DNA of 64,000 nt from Actinomycetota bacterium (GTDB lineage Bacteria; Actinomycetota; Thermoleophilia; Solirubrobacterales; Solirubrobacteraceae), in contig WLNJ01000002.1 in NCBI GenBank assembly GCA_009699865.1, positions 1 through 64,000 of the forward strand, read 5' to 3'. The translations under genes and the position numbers were made by a program. Below the pieces are notes generated by a model, which was not told where the DNA came from, ran no database searches, and saw only the letters and a program-made list of their open reading frames with translations. Shown piece by piece: positions 23,925 through 34,815 of the stretch. Within the stretch, counting starts at the first letter, position 1. Each line of letters starts with the position of its first letter.

Positions 23925-24676
23925 CAGCCGGCAGCAACCATGTCGCCGAATGACTCCGGATCAAGCGAGGCCCCACCAATCAGGAGCCCGTCACAGTCCG
24001 CAAGGGCAAGCAGCTCAGCCGCATTGTCAGGCTTGGCTGACCCGCCGTAGAGAATCCTTACCGCCGCAGCAGCCTCTTCGCTGCGCTCGGCGATCAATGA
24101 GCGGATGAACGCGCAAGCCTCCTGAGCCTGTTCTGATGTCGCAACCTTGCCCGTGCCGATCGCCCAGACAGGCTCGTAGGCAATGGCCACTGACGCAAGC
24201 TGCGCGTCGTCAATTCTTGACAATCCCTCAGTGATCTGAATTCGAAGACGGTCCTCAGTTGTTCCAGCCTCGCGCTCCTCATCGGTCTCGCCAACACAGA
24301 GCATCGGAGCGAGTCCGGCTTCAAGGGCGGCTACGACCTTGTTTGAAAGCGCCTCATCCGTCTCACCGAAGTAAGCACGCCGCTCCGAGTGACCGAGGAT
24401 CACTCCGTGGACATCAAGCTCACTCAGCATTGCCGCGGAGATCTCACCCGTGAATGCTCCTGAGCCTTCCTCGTGCATATTTTGAGCGTAGACCTCAACA
24501 CGAGACCCGCGGGTTGAATCGACCATCGCCTCAAGCGATGTAAACGGAGGGCAGATGACTACATCCACATTGTCAGCCGTCGTGAGTCGCGGAAGCAGGC
24601 CTTGGATGAAGGCCTCCGACTCCGCAACCGTCTTGTGCATCTTCCAGTTACCTGCCACCAGCGGTTGTCTGCTCAT
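23924..24676 (-). CDS. tpiA: Triosephosphate isomerase
   Basis: A 250-residue TIM barrel that interconverts dihydroxyacetone phosphate and glyceraldehyde 3-phosphate. Catalytic residues are visible: N-x-K in VAGNWKMHK, His in GVILGHSERR (about 97), Glu in AIAYEPVWAIGTG (about 167) and the phosphate loop ILYGGSAKPDNA. The start overlaps the pgk stop by 4 nt (ATGA). Confidence 0.97.
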   Translation of the reverse strand: MSRQPLVAGNWKMHKTVAESEAFIQGLLPRLTTADNVDVVICPPFTSLEAMVDSTRGSRVEVYAQNMHEEGSGAFTGEISAAMLSELDVHGVILGHSERRAYFGETDEALSNKVVAALEAGLAPMLCVGETDEEREAGTTEDRLRIQITEGLSRIDDAQLASVAIAYEPVWAIGTGKVATSEQAQEACAFIRSLIAERSEEAAAAVRILYGGSAKPDNAAELLALADCDGLLIGGASLDPESFGDMVAAG

Positions 24677-25851
24677 CTGAGTGCCTCCACTCCTGGCAAT
24701 TTCTTGCCTTCGATCAATTCAAGTGCTGCTCCGCCCCCGGTTGAGATCCAGTCAACCTTGTCGGCAAGTCCAAACTGTGCGATAGCCGCAGCAGAGTCAC
24801 CTCCGCCAATCACGGTCTGCCCATCGCTCTGCGCTACCCCGTCAGCAACAGTGCGCGTTCCAGCAGCGAAGGGGTCCAGTTCGAAAGCGCCCATTGGGCC
24901 ATTCCAGAAGACAGTTCCAGCCTCGCGGGCGGCCTCCGCATAGGTGGCAGCACTCTTGGGGCCAATGTCCAGGCCCATCCAACCGTCAGGAACATCCACA
25001 CCCTCGAGCAGCTGGACCTCGGTGTCGGCTGAGAACTCACGTCCCAACACGAGGTCTACTGGGAGTTCGAGCGTCGCGTTACAGCCAGCGGCGACCTTTG
25101 CGAGCGCGGCCTGGGCATGCTCAGCATCGTTGTCAGAGCAGAGTGAATCGCCCACACTGTGACCTTGGGCCTTAAGCAGTGGGAACACCATTGCGCCGCC
25201 GACCAGAACCCTGTCCGCAACATCGAGGAACCGCTCCAAGACGGCGATCTTGTCACTGACCTTGGAGCCGCCGACAATCGCAACCAGTGGTCGCTTGGGG
25301 TCGGCAAGCATTCCCTCGATCGTCTGGACCTCTTTCTCAAGTAGCAAGCCAGCAGCCGACGGGAGTAGCGCCGCAACCCCGCATGTGGACGCGTGTGCCC
25401 GATGTGCGGCACCAAATGCGTCGTTCACATAGACATCAGCGAGTGAGGCGAGGTAGGCGCACAGCTCAGGGTCATTCTTAGTCTCCCCCTCCTCATAACG
25501 GATGTTCTCGAGGATCAAGACCTGCCCAGGAAGAAGGCTCTCCGCCTGCTCCTTGACCACTGGGCCGCTCGTGCCGGACGCAACGATCACTGTCGAACCG
25601 AGCAACTTGGCAAGCCGCTGGGCAATAGGCCAGACAGACAGCTCTGGCTCCACCCCGTGCGGCCGACCGATATGGGTAACTAGAACAACAGACGCACCCG
25701 CTTCCAGCAGCCGACGCAGCGTCGGGAGTGCCTCGCGGATCCGAGTGTCATCAGTAATGCCACCATGGTTGAGCGGGGCGTTGAGGTCCGAGCGCAGCAG
25801 CACTCGCTTTCCGCTTACATCGAGACCATCAAGGCCCTTGACGCCATCCAT
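24673..25851 (-). CDS. pgk: Phosphoglycerate kinase
   Basis: A 392-residue two-domain kinase that makes ATP from 1,3-bisphosphoglycerate. N-domain substrate motifs are VLLRSDLNAPL, HIGRPHG, NIRYEEGETKND and VNDAFGAAHRAHAS; the C-domain nucleotide site has VGGAMVFPLL, FWNGPMGAFE and the glycine-rich IGGGDSAAAIAQFG, TGGGAALELI. It begins 40 bp after the gap stop and overlaps tpiA. Confidence 0.97.
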   Translation of the reverse strand: MDGVKGLDGLDVSGKRVLLRSDLNAPLNHGGITDDTRIREALPTLRRLLEAGASVVLVTHIGRPHGVEPELSVWPIAQRLAKLLGSTVIVASGTSGPVVKEQAESLLPGQVLILENIRYEEGETKNDPELCAYLASLADVYVNDAFGAAHRAHASTCGVAALLPSAAGLLLEKEVQTIEGMLADPKRPLVAIVGGSKVSDKIAVLERFLDVADRVLVGGAMVFPLLKAQGHSVGDSLCSDNDAEHAQAALAKVAAGCNATLELPVDLVLGREFSADTEVQLLEGVDVPDGWMGLDIGPKSAATYAEAAREAGTVFWNGPMGAFELDPFAAGTRTVADGVAQSDGQTVIGGGDSAAAIAQFGLADKVDWISTGGGAALELIEGKKLPGVEALR

Positions 25852-25891
25852 GTTCTTCTACACCGACCCGTCTGGGACCGCCCTGCAGGTC

Positions 25892-27921
<2,030 letters not shown>

Positions 27922-27974
27922 CAGTCAAGTGTGACGCAGGCGCGCCCTAAGCCCGGCAGCTTGCAGCGTGCTGT

Positions 27975-29861
27975 TCAGCCGTAGGTCTTATTGATGTGCG
28001 AGTGGAGGTCCCTCGCAACCTTCCCCGGAAGTCCCGGGACTGACTCAAGTTCGTCGCGACTGGCAGCAAAGACTGCCTCCGCTGTGCCGAAATGAGCCAA
28101 AAGCTGGCGCCGGCGGGTCGGCCCAACGCCAGGCAGACCGTCAAGCGCAGAGTCAGTCATAGCCTTACTCCTGCGCCTGCGGTGGTGCGTAATGGCAAAC
28201 CGGTGCGCTTCGTCCCGCACTCGCTGCAGGATCTGAAGCTCGGGGGTGTCGTGGTCGAGCATGATCGGTGCGCTGCTTCCCGGTACGAAGATCTCCTCGA
28301 TGCGCTTGGCGAGCGAAATCACAGCCACACCTTGCTCCGTGAAGCGTTTCAGGGACTTCAGCCCAGCTGAAAGTTGCCCAGGACCACCATCAATCACGAT
28401 CAGATTCGGCAGGCTGGCAAAGCTCGAGTCCCGCTCGGTGTCATGAGGGGAGAGATCACTCTCTGCCTCCCAGCGTTTGAGCCTTCTGGCAAGAACCTGC
28501 TCCATCGACGCGTAGTCGTCCGGCGCGCCCGCGACCGCATCCCTAATTCGGAATGACCGGTACTGGGCTTTGGCCGGCACTCCAGCCTCAAACACGACCA
28601 TCGACGCGACCGTCTCAGTCCCCATCAGATGGGAGATGTCGAAGCACTCGATCCTCAGCGGCGGCGCGTCAAGGCCTAGAACCTCAGCCAAGCCATCCAA
28701 TGATGCTGTCCTCTGCTGCCGACTTCGCTCCTCCCGCAGCCGCTCCTGCCCGAGCGCAAGCGTCGCGTTTCGCTCGGCCATCTCGATCAGCTGCCTGCGG
28801 TCGCCGCGTTCTCCACCGCCAACCTCGACTTTGGAGCCTCTGCGTTCACTGAGAGCATCTGCGATGGCGATCACCTGAGGTGAGTCGGCCAGATCTGATT
28901 GGACAATGACCAGCGGAGGAACAGCCGCAACATCCCCGTAGTGCTGCATCAGAAATGCCTCAGCAACCTCAGCCACAGTGCCTCCGGCGCTATCGAGGTA
29001 GAAGGAGAGTCTGTCGGTCAGGAACCCATCCCGGATCTGGAGCACTTGGGCATTAGCGTCGTTCTCGCCGACAGAGACGGCAACCGCGTCAAGTGTACCC
29101 GCGGCAATCCCGGCCACCCGCTGGCGCTCTAGGACTGCTTTTGCTGCCCGAAGACCATTGCGGGCTCTCGTGGCATCCTCATAGCGCTGCTCGCTTGATG
29201 CCAGGTCCATCTCGGCTTGGAGCTTCTGTTGTAACTCGTTGTGGCGGCCGGATAGGAAACCGATTGCGTCCTCAATCCCCAAGCGATAGCTCGCTGAGTC
29301 GATCTCTCCAATACACGGCCCAGCACAGCGCTCGATGTGGAAGTCAAGGCATGGTGACCCGCTTCGCCGACCGGGCTCGCTGCCTTCGCAGGACCTGAAC
29401 ATGAAGACACGGTTGAGCATCTCTACCGTCTTGCGTGCTGCCCGCGAGCTTGCGTATGGGCCGAAGTACAGGCGGTTCCTCCGACGCTTCTCCCGTGTCA
29501 GGTAAACCCGCGGGAACTCCTCGTCCATCGAAATGCCGATGAACGGATAGGACTTGTCGTCTCGCAGGAGGATGTTGTAGCGCGGCTTGTATCTGCGGAT
29601 GAAAGCCTGCTCCGTGAGGAGGGCTTCCGCCTCCGTCTTGACAACTACACACTCGATCTGGTCAACCGCAGCGATCATCTCCATCTGACGCCTCCCTGCA
29701 GGCGCGTTGAAATGCGACGCCACCCGTGAACGGATCGAATTTGCCTTGCCGACATAGATGACCTGATTCGCGCTGTTTCGGAATAGGTAAACGCCAGTCT
29801 CATCGGGCAGGGCGAGGCGCTGCTCGCGAATCCGCTCGTCGTTGGTCTGCAGATCACTCAT
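27975..29861 (-). CDS. uvrC: UvrABC excinuclease subunit C
   Basis: Makes both incisions in nucleotide excision repair. The 628-residue protein has the GIY-YIG nuclease domain (ETGVYLFRNSANQVIYVGKAN), a UVR motif near residue 200-235, the RNase H-like UvrC domain with RIECFDISHLMGTETVASMVVF and NLIVIDGGPGQL, and a C-terminal double helix-hairpin-helix (DGLPGVGPTRRRQLLAHFG). The ATG at 29861 is chosen over an upstream in-frame ATG at 29930, which would run into the divergent oxidoreductase gene. No LexA-box match was seen upstream, so SOS control is not evident. Confidence 0.96.
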   Translation of the reverse strand: MSDLQTNDERIREQRLALPDETGVYLFRNSANQVIYVGKANSIRSRVASHFNAPAGRRQMEMIAAVDQIECVVVKTEAEALLTEQAFIRRYKPRYNILLRDDKSYPFIGISMDEEFPRVYLTREKRRRNRLYFGPYASSRAARKTVEMLNRVFMFRSCEGSEPGRRSGSPCLDFHIERCAGPCIGEIDSASYRLGIEDAIGFLSGRHNELQQKLQAEMDLASSEQRYEDATRARNGLRAAKAVLERQRVAGIAAGTLDAVAVSVGENDANAQVLQIRDGFLTDRLSFYLDSAGGTVAEVAEAFLMQHYGDVAAVPPLVIVQSDLADSPQVIAIADALSERRGSKVEVGGGERGDRRQLIEMAERNATLALGQERLREERSRQQRTASLDGLAEVLGLDAPPLRIECFDISHLMGTETVASMVVFEAGVPAKAQYRSFRIRDAVAGAPDDYASMEQVLARRLKRWEAESDLSPHDTERDSSFASLPNLIVIDGGPGQLSAGLKSLKRFTEQGVAVISLAKRIEEIFVPGSSAPIMLDHDTPELQILQRVRDEAHRFAITHHRRRRSKAMTDSALDGLPGVGPTRRRQLLAHFGTAEAVFAASRDELESVPGLPGKVARDLHSHINKTYG

Positions 29862-29888
29862 CTCCACCACGACAATACGAGCAGGCAG

Positions 29889-29894
29889 TAGTCT
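29889..29894 (+). promoter_or_regulatory. Candidate leaderless -10 box
   Basis: TAGTCT, 7 nt before the ATG at 29902, in the 40-bp divergent spacer with uvrC. Confidence 0.5.
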
Positions 29895-29901
29895 GCCGTG
29901 C

Positions 29902-32154
29902 ATGTCAGCGACAGAGCAGGAGCGAGTCACTTACCGCACATGCCCTCTCTGCGAGGCAACATGCGGGCTTGAGATAACCCTCCGCGGCGACGAAGTAGTG
30001 AAGGTACGTGGGGATGAAGCCGACGTATTCTCCAAGGGGTTCATCTGCCCCAAGGGAGCCTCATTGGGTGCGCTACACGCAGACCCTGACCGCCTCAAGA
30101 CGCCGATGGTCAAGGAAGGCAACAGCCATCGGCCTGCAACTTGGGATGAAGCCTTTGAGCTGATCGCCGAGAAGCTGCAGCCAATCCTCGCTGCTGACCG
30201 GAACGCAGTAGGCATGTACTTCGGGAACCCCAACGCGCACAACCTCTCAAATCTTCTCTACAACAGGGTCTTCATCAAATCCGTTGGCTCACGCAACCAA
30301 TTCTCCGCCAGCAGCCTTGATCAGCTCCCCAAGCAGATCGCCAGCGGGCACATGTTCGGTTCCTCGCTCGGAGTGGCAATACCCGACATCGACCGCACCG
30401 ACTTCCTCCTGATTATGGGCGCCAACCCGCTTGCTTCCAATGGCAGCATGATGACCGCGCCTGACTTCCGGGGCCGTATTCGGGCAGTCCGTGAGCGCGG
30501 TGGGCGGGTCGTCGTTATTGACCCAGCGCGGACCCGCACTGCCAAAGAGGCCGACCTCCATCTAGCAATCACACCTGGCGCTGACGCCTTCCTCCTCTTC
30601 TCGATCATCAACACCCTCGTCGCTGAGGGCTATGTGGAGAAGGGCTTGGCCAAGCTCGGCAAGACAGCCGAGTTCCTTGCCGGCGTTGACGAGGTCTGTC
30701 AGCTGGCTGACCACTTTGCCCCTGAAACAGTCGCCCCGAAGTGTGGGATTACTGCCGACGAGATCCGCACCCTCGCCCGTGACCTCGCAAACGCAGACCG
30801 GGCAGCAATCTACGCGCGAATGGGCACCTGCACGCAGGAGTTCGGCACCGTGTCCTCTTGGCTTGTTGATGTCATCAACACACTGACTGGCAACCTCGAC
30901 CGGGAGGGCGGAGTCATGTTCCCCGACCCTGTCGCTGGGGGAATCTCCGGTGACCCGGGCAAGGGCCGCGGCATTGCCACTGGACGATGGGCCACCCGCG
31001 TCCGCGGACTCTCAGAGTCACTGGGAGAACTCCCAACTTCTGCTCTTGCAGAGGAAATCGACACGCCCGGAGAAGGGCAGATTCGCGCAATGTTCACGGT
31101 TGCTGGAAACCCGGTCCTGAGCTCACCCAATGTTGAAAGGCTTGAGAAGGCACTCGCCGGGCTTGACTTCATGGTCAGCATTGACCCTTACCTGAACGAG
31201 ACATCGCGCCATGCCGATGTGATCCTCCCCGCCCCATCCCCCCTGACCCGCTCGCACTACGACCTCGCCTTCTACCAGCTGTCAATCCGCAACATCAGCC
31301 GTTACTCACCCGCGCTCGTTGAGGCCGATCCTGAGTTCCCTGATGAGTGGGAGACACTGCTGCGGCTCTCAATGATCTGCGCAGGCCAGCCAGCTGATTC
31401 TGACATCAGCGGCCTTGATGACTTTGTCGCGCTCGAAGTTGCCAAGCGGGAGGTTGCTCGCCACAACTCACCGGCCTCCGGCATGTCCGCTGAGGAAGCC
31501 GTCGCCGCGACCTCACCCCGAGTTGGACCAGAGCGCCTCCTTGACCTCCTCCTGCGCTGCGGACCTGCCGGTGACGGGTTTGGCACCAACCCTGACGGTC
31601 TCAGCCTTGACCGGCTGATCGTGGAGGAGCACGGAGTGGACCTTGGGGCCCTCAAGCCACGGATGCCCGAGATGCTCCGCACGCCGAGCGGGATGATTGA
31701 GCTCGCGCCCGAGCCACTGACTGCCGATGTGCCGCGCCTGATCGCTGCACTCAACCGGCATGACGAAGGATTCGTCCTGATCGGCCGCCGCCACCTCCGC
31801 TCCAACAACTCATGGATGCACAACCTCGAGGGCCTGGTCAAGGGCCCCAAGCGCTGCACCCTTCAGATCAGCCCCGTTGACGCCGGGACGATTGGCGTCG
31901 ACGATGGCGGCAAGATCCTGATCCGGTCCAAGGTTGGCGAGTTGACCGCTGACGTGGAGATAACCGAGGACATCCTCCCTGGTGTCGTCAGCCTGCCTCA
32001 CGGGTGGGGTCACGGGCTCGACGGAACAACAACCAAGGTTGCCAATGCGTATGCGGGCGTGAACAGCAACGTTCTTACGGATGAGTCAGCGGTTGATGCC
32101 ATCTGTGGCAATGCAGTTCTCAACGGAATCCCCGTTGAGCTTGCTGTCGCCTAA
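29902..32154 (+). CDS. Molybdopterin-dependent oxidoreductase with one Fe-S cluster
   Basis: A 750-residue enzyme of the DMSO-reductase superfamily. The N-terminal [4Fe-4S] domain has CPLCEATCGLEI and, 30 residues on, GFICPKG. The molybdopterin domain follows with SASSLDQLPKQIASGHMFG, the LLIMGANPLASNGSMM cofactor segment, GRVVVIDPARTRTA and YARMGTCTQEFG. The C-terminal dinucleotide-binding domain starts near 640 (LIGRRHLRSNNSWMHNL) and includes LPHGWGHG. Substrate is unknown; related proteins are annotated as formate-dehydrogenase-like or assimilatory. No electron-transfer subunits, Mo-cofactor or twin-arginine genes are adjacent, so it is probably a soluble cytoplasmic enzyme. Confidence 0.9.
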   Translation: MSATEQERVTYRTCPLCEATCGLEITLRGDEVVKVRGDEADVFSKGFICPKGASLGALHADPDRLKTPMVKEGNSHRPATWDEAFELIAEKLQPILAADRNAVGMYFGNPNAHNLSNLLYNRVFIKSVGSRNQFSASSLDQLPKQIASGHMFGSSLGVAIPDIDRTDFLLIMGANPLASNGSMMTAPDFRGRIRAVRERGGRVVVIDPARTRTAKEADLHLAITPGADAFLLFSIINTLVAEGYVEKGLAKLGKTAEFLAGVDEVCQLADHFAPETVAPKCGITADEIRTLARDLANADRAAIYARMGTCTQEFGTVSSWLVDVINTLTGNLDREGGVMFPDPVAGGISGDPGKGRGIATGRWATRVRGLSESLGELPTSALAEEIDTPGEGQIRAMFTVAGNPVLSSPNVERLEKALAGLDFMVSIDPYLNETSRHADVILPAPSPLTRSHYDLAFYQLSIRNISRYSPALVEADPEFPDEWETLLRLSMICAGQPADSDISGLDDFVALEVAKREVARHNSPASGMSAEEAVAATSPRVGPERLLDLLLRCGPAGDGFGTNPDGLSLDRLIVEEHGVDLGALKPRMPEMLRTPSGMIELAPEPLTADVPRLIAALNRHDEGFVLIGRRHLRSNNSWMHNLEGLVKGPKRCTLQISPVDAGTIGVDDGGKILIRSKVGELTADVEITEDILPGVVSLPHGWGHGLDGTTTKVANAYAGVNSNVLTDESAVDAICGNAVLNGIPVELAVA

Positions 32155-32177
32155 CCGAGACCTAGCGGGCAGCGGCT

Positions 32178-33458
32178 TCAACCGACGAGTCTGACAATCA
32201 GACCTGTCTGGCTGTCTCTCAGCCAACCCAGGATTCTGCGCACGTAGGCACGTGTCTCGGGATAGGCCGGGACACAACCGCAACGCGTAACTGCTGTGGG
32301 GCCAGCGTTGTAGCCGGCGAGCGCTAGCGGAACCGACCCGAACCGCGCCAGCAGCTCGCGCATCAGACGGGCCTGCACCTGAATCGCCTCAGCTGGCTTG
32401 AAGGGGTCAATGTGGAACCGCAGGGCTTCGTCGGGCATCAACTGGCTTATCCCGCGCGCGCCTGCCGACGAGACGGATCTAGGCTGGAAGTCACTCTCAG
32501 CCCGGATCTGAGCTGCTAACAGGGCAGCCGACACACCCCAGCGCTTCGAGGCCGCAAGGATCATCATCCGATACTTGGCAGGAACCCATGGTTGAAGAGC
32601 ACCAGTGGAGCTCAATCTCCCCGCAGGGCGCGGGGCAAGCGCGCGTCCGAAGCCCACTGAGGTACTCCCCGGACTGCGTGTGTATCCGTAGTGCCAGGGC
32701 TCCCACGGGTAGCGCTGAATGAACCCAAACCGCCCAGCGTTGATCGAGAGCCAGCCGTATGTAGCGTCGGGTCCCAAGTCGAGTTCCGTTCCCAAGCGGT
32801 GCAGTGACTGACCCGGCCGAGCCACCCACTTTGGGTCTGGGTGGGCGGCAAAGAGCGCGGCCTGCTCCGCTGATGACCGCCACGCGCTGTTGACGGTGAG
32901 TCTGAGCCCGGCGGCCACGGCTGCGGTCGCCATGTGATCAAAGGCCGTCGCCACATCGGGTCGCATCGGCTTTCCCTGCCTCCATGTGAAGGGCCCGCTG
33001 TAATCACCCGGCCCCGGAGTCAAACCGCCGCCGAGCCAATCCACAACCTCCGCAGTGCTGGTTTCCCCGTCAGGGATTGCCACCGCAAGCGCTCCAAAGC
33101 CAACTCTGATCGGTTCTGTGACCTCCACCTCAACGCGGCCCGTAGGAGGGCTGGTGCCTGACTCGAGGAGCGCGATTCGGCGAATTCCATTGACAGCCCC
33201 CGTGACCTTGGCCGCGTGTGCCACCTGCCTCCTGTCGCCTCCTTCCCACATTGCCCGGGCGCCGCTGAGGGCGGCGAGGTCAGCAATAGCCTGATGCTGC
33301 TGGCGCAGCTCGAGTGCGCGCACCGTGCTCAGGGCAAGCATTGAACAGGCCGCAGCCCCAACGACGACCGCCAGCAGGAGCGGCAGGGCCTGGCCTGAGT
33401 CAGAACTAAGACCCAACGGCCGCTGGCGAATCAAGGGCCGAGCAACCCGGGCAGACAT
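32178..33458 (-). CDS. Fusion: pseudopilin-like anchor + VanY-type peptidase + lytic transglycosylase
   Basis: A 426-residue cell-wall protein with three parts. The N terminus (about 20-55) is a Tad-type pseudopilin/TadG-like helix: SGQALPLLLAVVVGAAACS, then AIADLAALSGARAM. Residues about 170-270 form an M15B D-alanyl-D-alanine carboxypeptidase with SAWRSS, SLHRLGTELDLG (H-x6-D) and WEPWHYGY. Residues about 295-425 form a soluble lytic transglycosylase with catalytic Glu in IRAESDFQPRSVSSAGARGISQLMP and ALAGYNAGPTAV. It should cut both the peptide and glycan parts of peptidoglycan outside the membrane. The ATG at 33458 overlaps the upstream gene by 28 nt. Last gene of the pseudopilin operon, hinting at local wall opening for an assembled structure. 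Confidence 0.88.
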   Translation of the reverse strand: MSARVARPLIRQRPLGLSSDSGQALPLLLAVVVGAAACSMLALSTVRALELRQQHQAIADLAALSGARAMWEGGDRRQVAHAAKVTGAVNGIRRIALLESGTSPPTGRVEVEVTEPIRVGFGALAVAIPDGETSTAEVVDWLGGGLTPGPGDYSGPFTWRQGKPMRPDVATAFDHMATAAVAAGLRLTVNSAWRSSAEQAALFAAHPDPKWVARPGQSLHRLGTELDLGPDATYGWLSINAGRFGFIQRYPWEPWHYGYTRSPGSTSVGFGRALAPRPAGRLSSTGALQPWVPAKYRMMILAASKRWGVSAALLAAQIRAESDFQPRSVSSAGARGISQLMPDEALRFHIDPFKPAEAIQVQARLMRELLARFGSVPLALAGYNAGPTAVTRCGCVPAYPETRAYVRRILGWLRDSQTGLIVRLVG

Positions 33459-34030
33459 GCCTCGATGGGGCTCACCCAGGCTCCCGGCGCCGCGATACCT
33501 GCGGCCACCAGTGCAGTCCCAAGCCCGACCTCGGGCAAGGACATCACGCCCATACGGACCCCTTCGGTTATGAGGAGTCGGCCCGCAGACACCCCGAAGC
33601 TCTCCGGAGTCCCCTCCCGAACAGCGATCAAACACGCATCAACCTCAGCGAGTAAGTCCTTCACTCGTATGTCCGATGGCCCCTCAACACCGAAGACAGG
33701 ACGGACACCTTGACTCGCGAGGAAGCCCCCGACTGACACTGCCTCATCGACCGTGTCCACTCTGCTCGTAACAAGCCGCCAGCTTGCCCGGGCGGGATGG
33801 CCTTGCTGACGGATCGCACCCCCCAGCCGTGCGGCCCCCAGGGTGGGCGGAAGCGAAACCCGCTGCGCAGACTCCCTCGGACCCGGCAGATCACAGCCTG
33901 AGGGGCCGTCGCTCGAGGCTGCCGAGAGAAGTACCACCGCCACAGGCCCAGTACGACGGGCGGTCAGGCTCACAGCCCCAGCCGCATCAGGCCCCAAGCC
34001 AGCGTTCCCTAGGACGCAGATTGAGTTCAT
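33431..34030 (-). CDS. Unrecognised protein of the pseudopilin operon
   Basis: I do not recognise this 199-residue protein. It begins MNSICVLGNAGLGPDAAGAVSLTARRTGPVAVV, alternating strand-like and helix-like segments, and continues with WRLVTSRVDTVDEAVSVGGFLASQG, VDACLIAVREGTP and GVMSLPEVGLGTALVAAG. The beginning vaguely resembles a P-loop ATPase of the CpaE/TadZ type with the Lys/Ser of the loop missing, but this is only an impression. No signal peptide or membrane helix is evident. Its ATG overlaps the stop of the TadE-like gene by 1 nt, and it overlaps the wall-hydrolase gene by 28 nt, so it is firmly part of the operon. Confidence 0.78.
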   Translation of the reverse strand: MNSICVLGNAGLGPDAAGAVSLTARRTGPVAVVLLSAASSDGPSGCDLPGPRESAQRVSLPPTLGAARLGGAIRQQGHPARASWRLVTSRVDTVDEAVSVGGFLASQGVRPVFGVEGPSDIRVKDLLAEVDACLIAVREGTPESFGVSAGRLLITEGVRMGVMSLPEVGLGTALVAAGIAAPGAWVSPIEACLPGLLGP

Positions 34031-34377
34031 CAGTTCGCCGCCCACCTGACAGTCGCCACCATTCCCGGGAGCTCGATGTCCCCCATCAGTGGGAGCCCAT
34101 GCATCGCAACCCGCGTCTGGGTTGCTCCGACCGTGATTACAGCCCGGGTCCTCGCCCATCCCGGAAGGGCATCCGCAGCAGCAGCCCGTCCGTCCCCACC
34201 CTCCAGCACCGCTATTGACCCCGCCGAGGCGGCCTCTTCAGCTACTCGCCGGCCAACGACCCAAAGGCCTAGAGAGGCGATCGCGAGTGAGAACGCGACA
34301 ACAAGTGGAGCAAGGGCGATCACCTCGCTGAAGGCCTGCCCGGCGTCCTCCCGGATTCCACCAATAGCCCGCCTCAT
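34030..34377 (-). CDS. TadE-like pseudopilin 2
   Basis: A 115-residue protein with a class III-type signal: a short charged leader (MRRAIGGIREDAGQ), then AFSEVIALAPLVVAFSLAIASLGLWVVG with Glu five residues after the G-Q, as in Tad minor pilins. The remaining 70 residues are small, strand-rich and end TVRWAAN. The start overlaps the previous gene by 4 nt (ATGA). Probably exported and inserted as a minor subunit of a Flp/Tad-like fibre; the ATPase, platform and prepilin peptidase genes are not in the window. Confidence 0.8.
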   Translation of the reverse strand: MRRAIGGIREDAGQAFSEVIALAPLVVAFSLAIASLGLWVVGRRVAEEAASAGSIAVLEGGDGRAAAADALPGWARTRAVITVGATQTRVAMHGLPLMGDIELPGMVATVRWAAN

Positions 34378-34712
34378 CGCTGGGCCGGAAAGCCGGCCGA
34401 TGCCTCAACCGTCCCAAGAATTGACCTGAGCCCTCCGGCTGAGATGGGAATGCTGACGGTCACTCGGCCATCACGCGCGACCACCGAAGCCGACTTGGCG
34501 ACACTCGTGGGTAGCGCCCCGGCGATTCCCTCCCGGGGGCTCTTCCCAAGCGCGGCCGCCCGGGCCCCGGCCCGCGCCGCGACCCCGGCGAGCTCTGCCG
34601 TCCTTCCCGCGAGTGAGACCTCCCAAACGCCCCAACCCAGGACAACTATCAGGGGGACAGCGAGCAGGAACTCAACCGTGGCCTGCCCGCTGTCCGTTTT
34701 ACCCCATTCCAC
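34374..34712 (-). CDS. TadE-like pseudopilin 1
   Basis: A 112-residue protein: charged leader EWGKTDSGQ, then the hydrophobic ATVEFLLAVPLIVVLGWGVWEVSLAG with the conserved Glu five residues after the G-Q, typical of TadE. A helix rich in Ala (AELAGVAARAGARAAALG) and a strand-rich C-terminal domain with SARDGRVTVSIPI-like pattern follow. It starts at a GTG (34712) and is the first gene of the four-gene run that ends with the wall-hydrolase fusion. About 100 bp separate it from the membrane-protein gene upstream; no promoter was recognised there. Confidence 0.82.
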   Translation of the reverse strand: MEWGKTDSGQATVEFLLAVPLIVVLGWGVWEVSLAGRTAELAGVAARAGARAAALGKSPREGIAGALPTSVAKSASVVARDGRVTVSIPISAGGLRSILGTVEASAGFPAQR

Positions 34713-34815
34713 ATGGACAAGAATGGCGGCAGTCGCGCTACATGTCTGCCTCTAAATGACACAACTCAAACGCACCTCTGAAGCGCGTCACCGCGCCGAC
34801 CGACTAATCAGCTGG

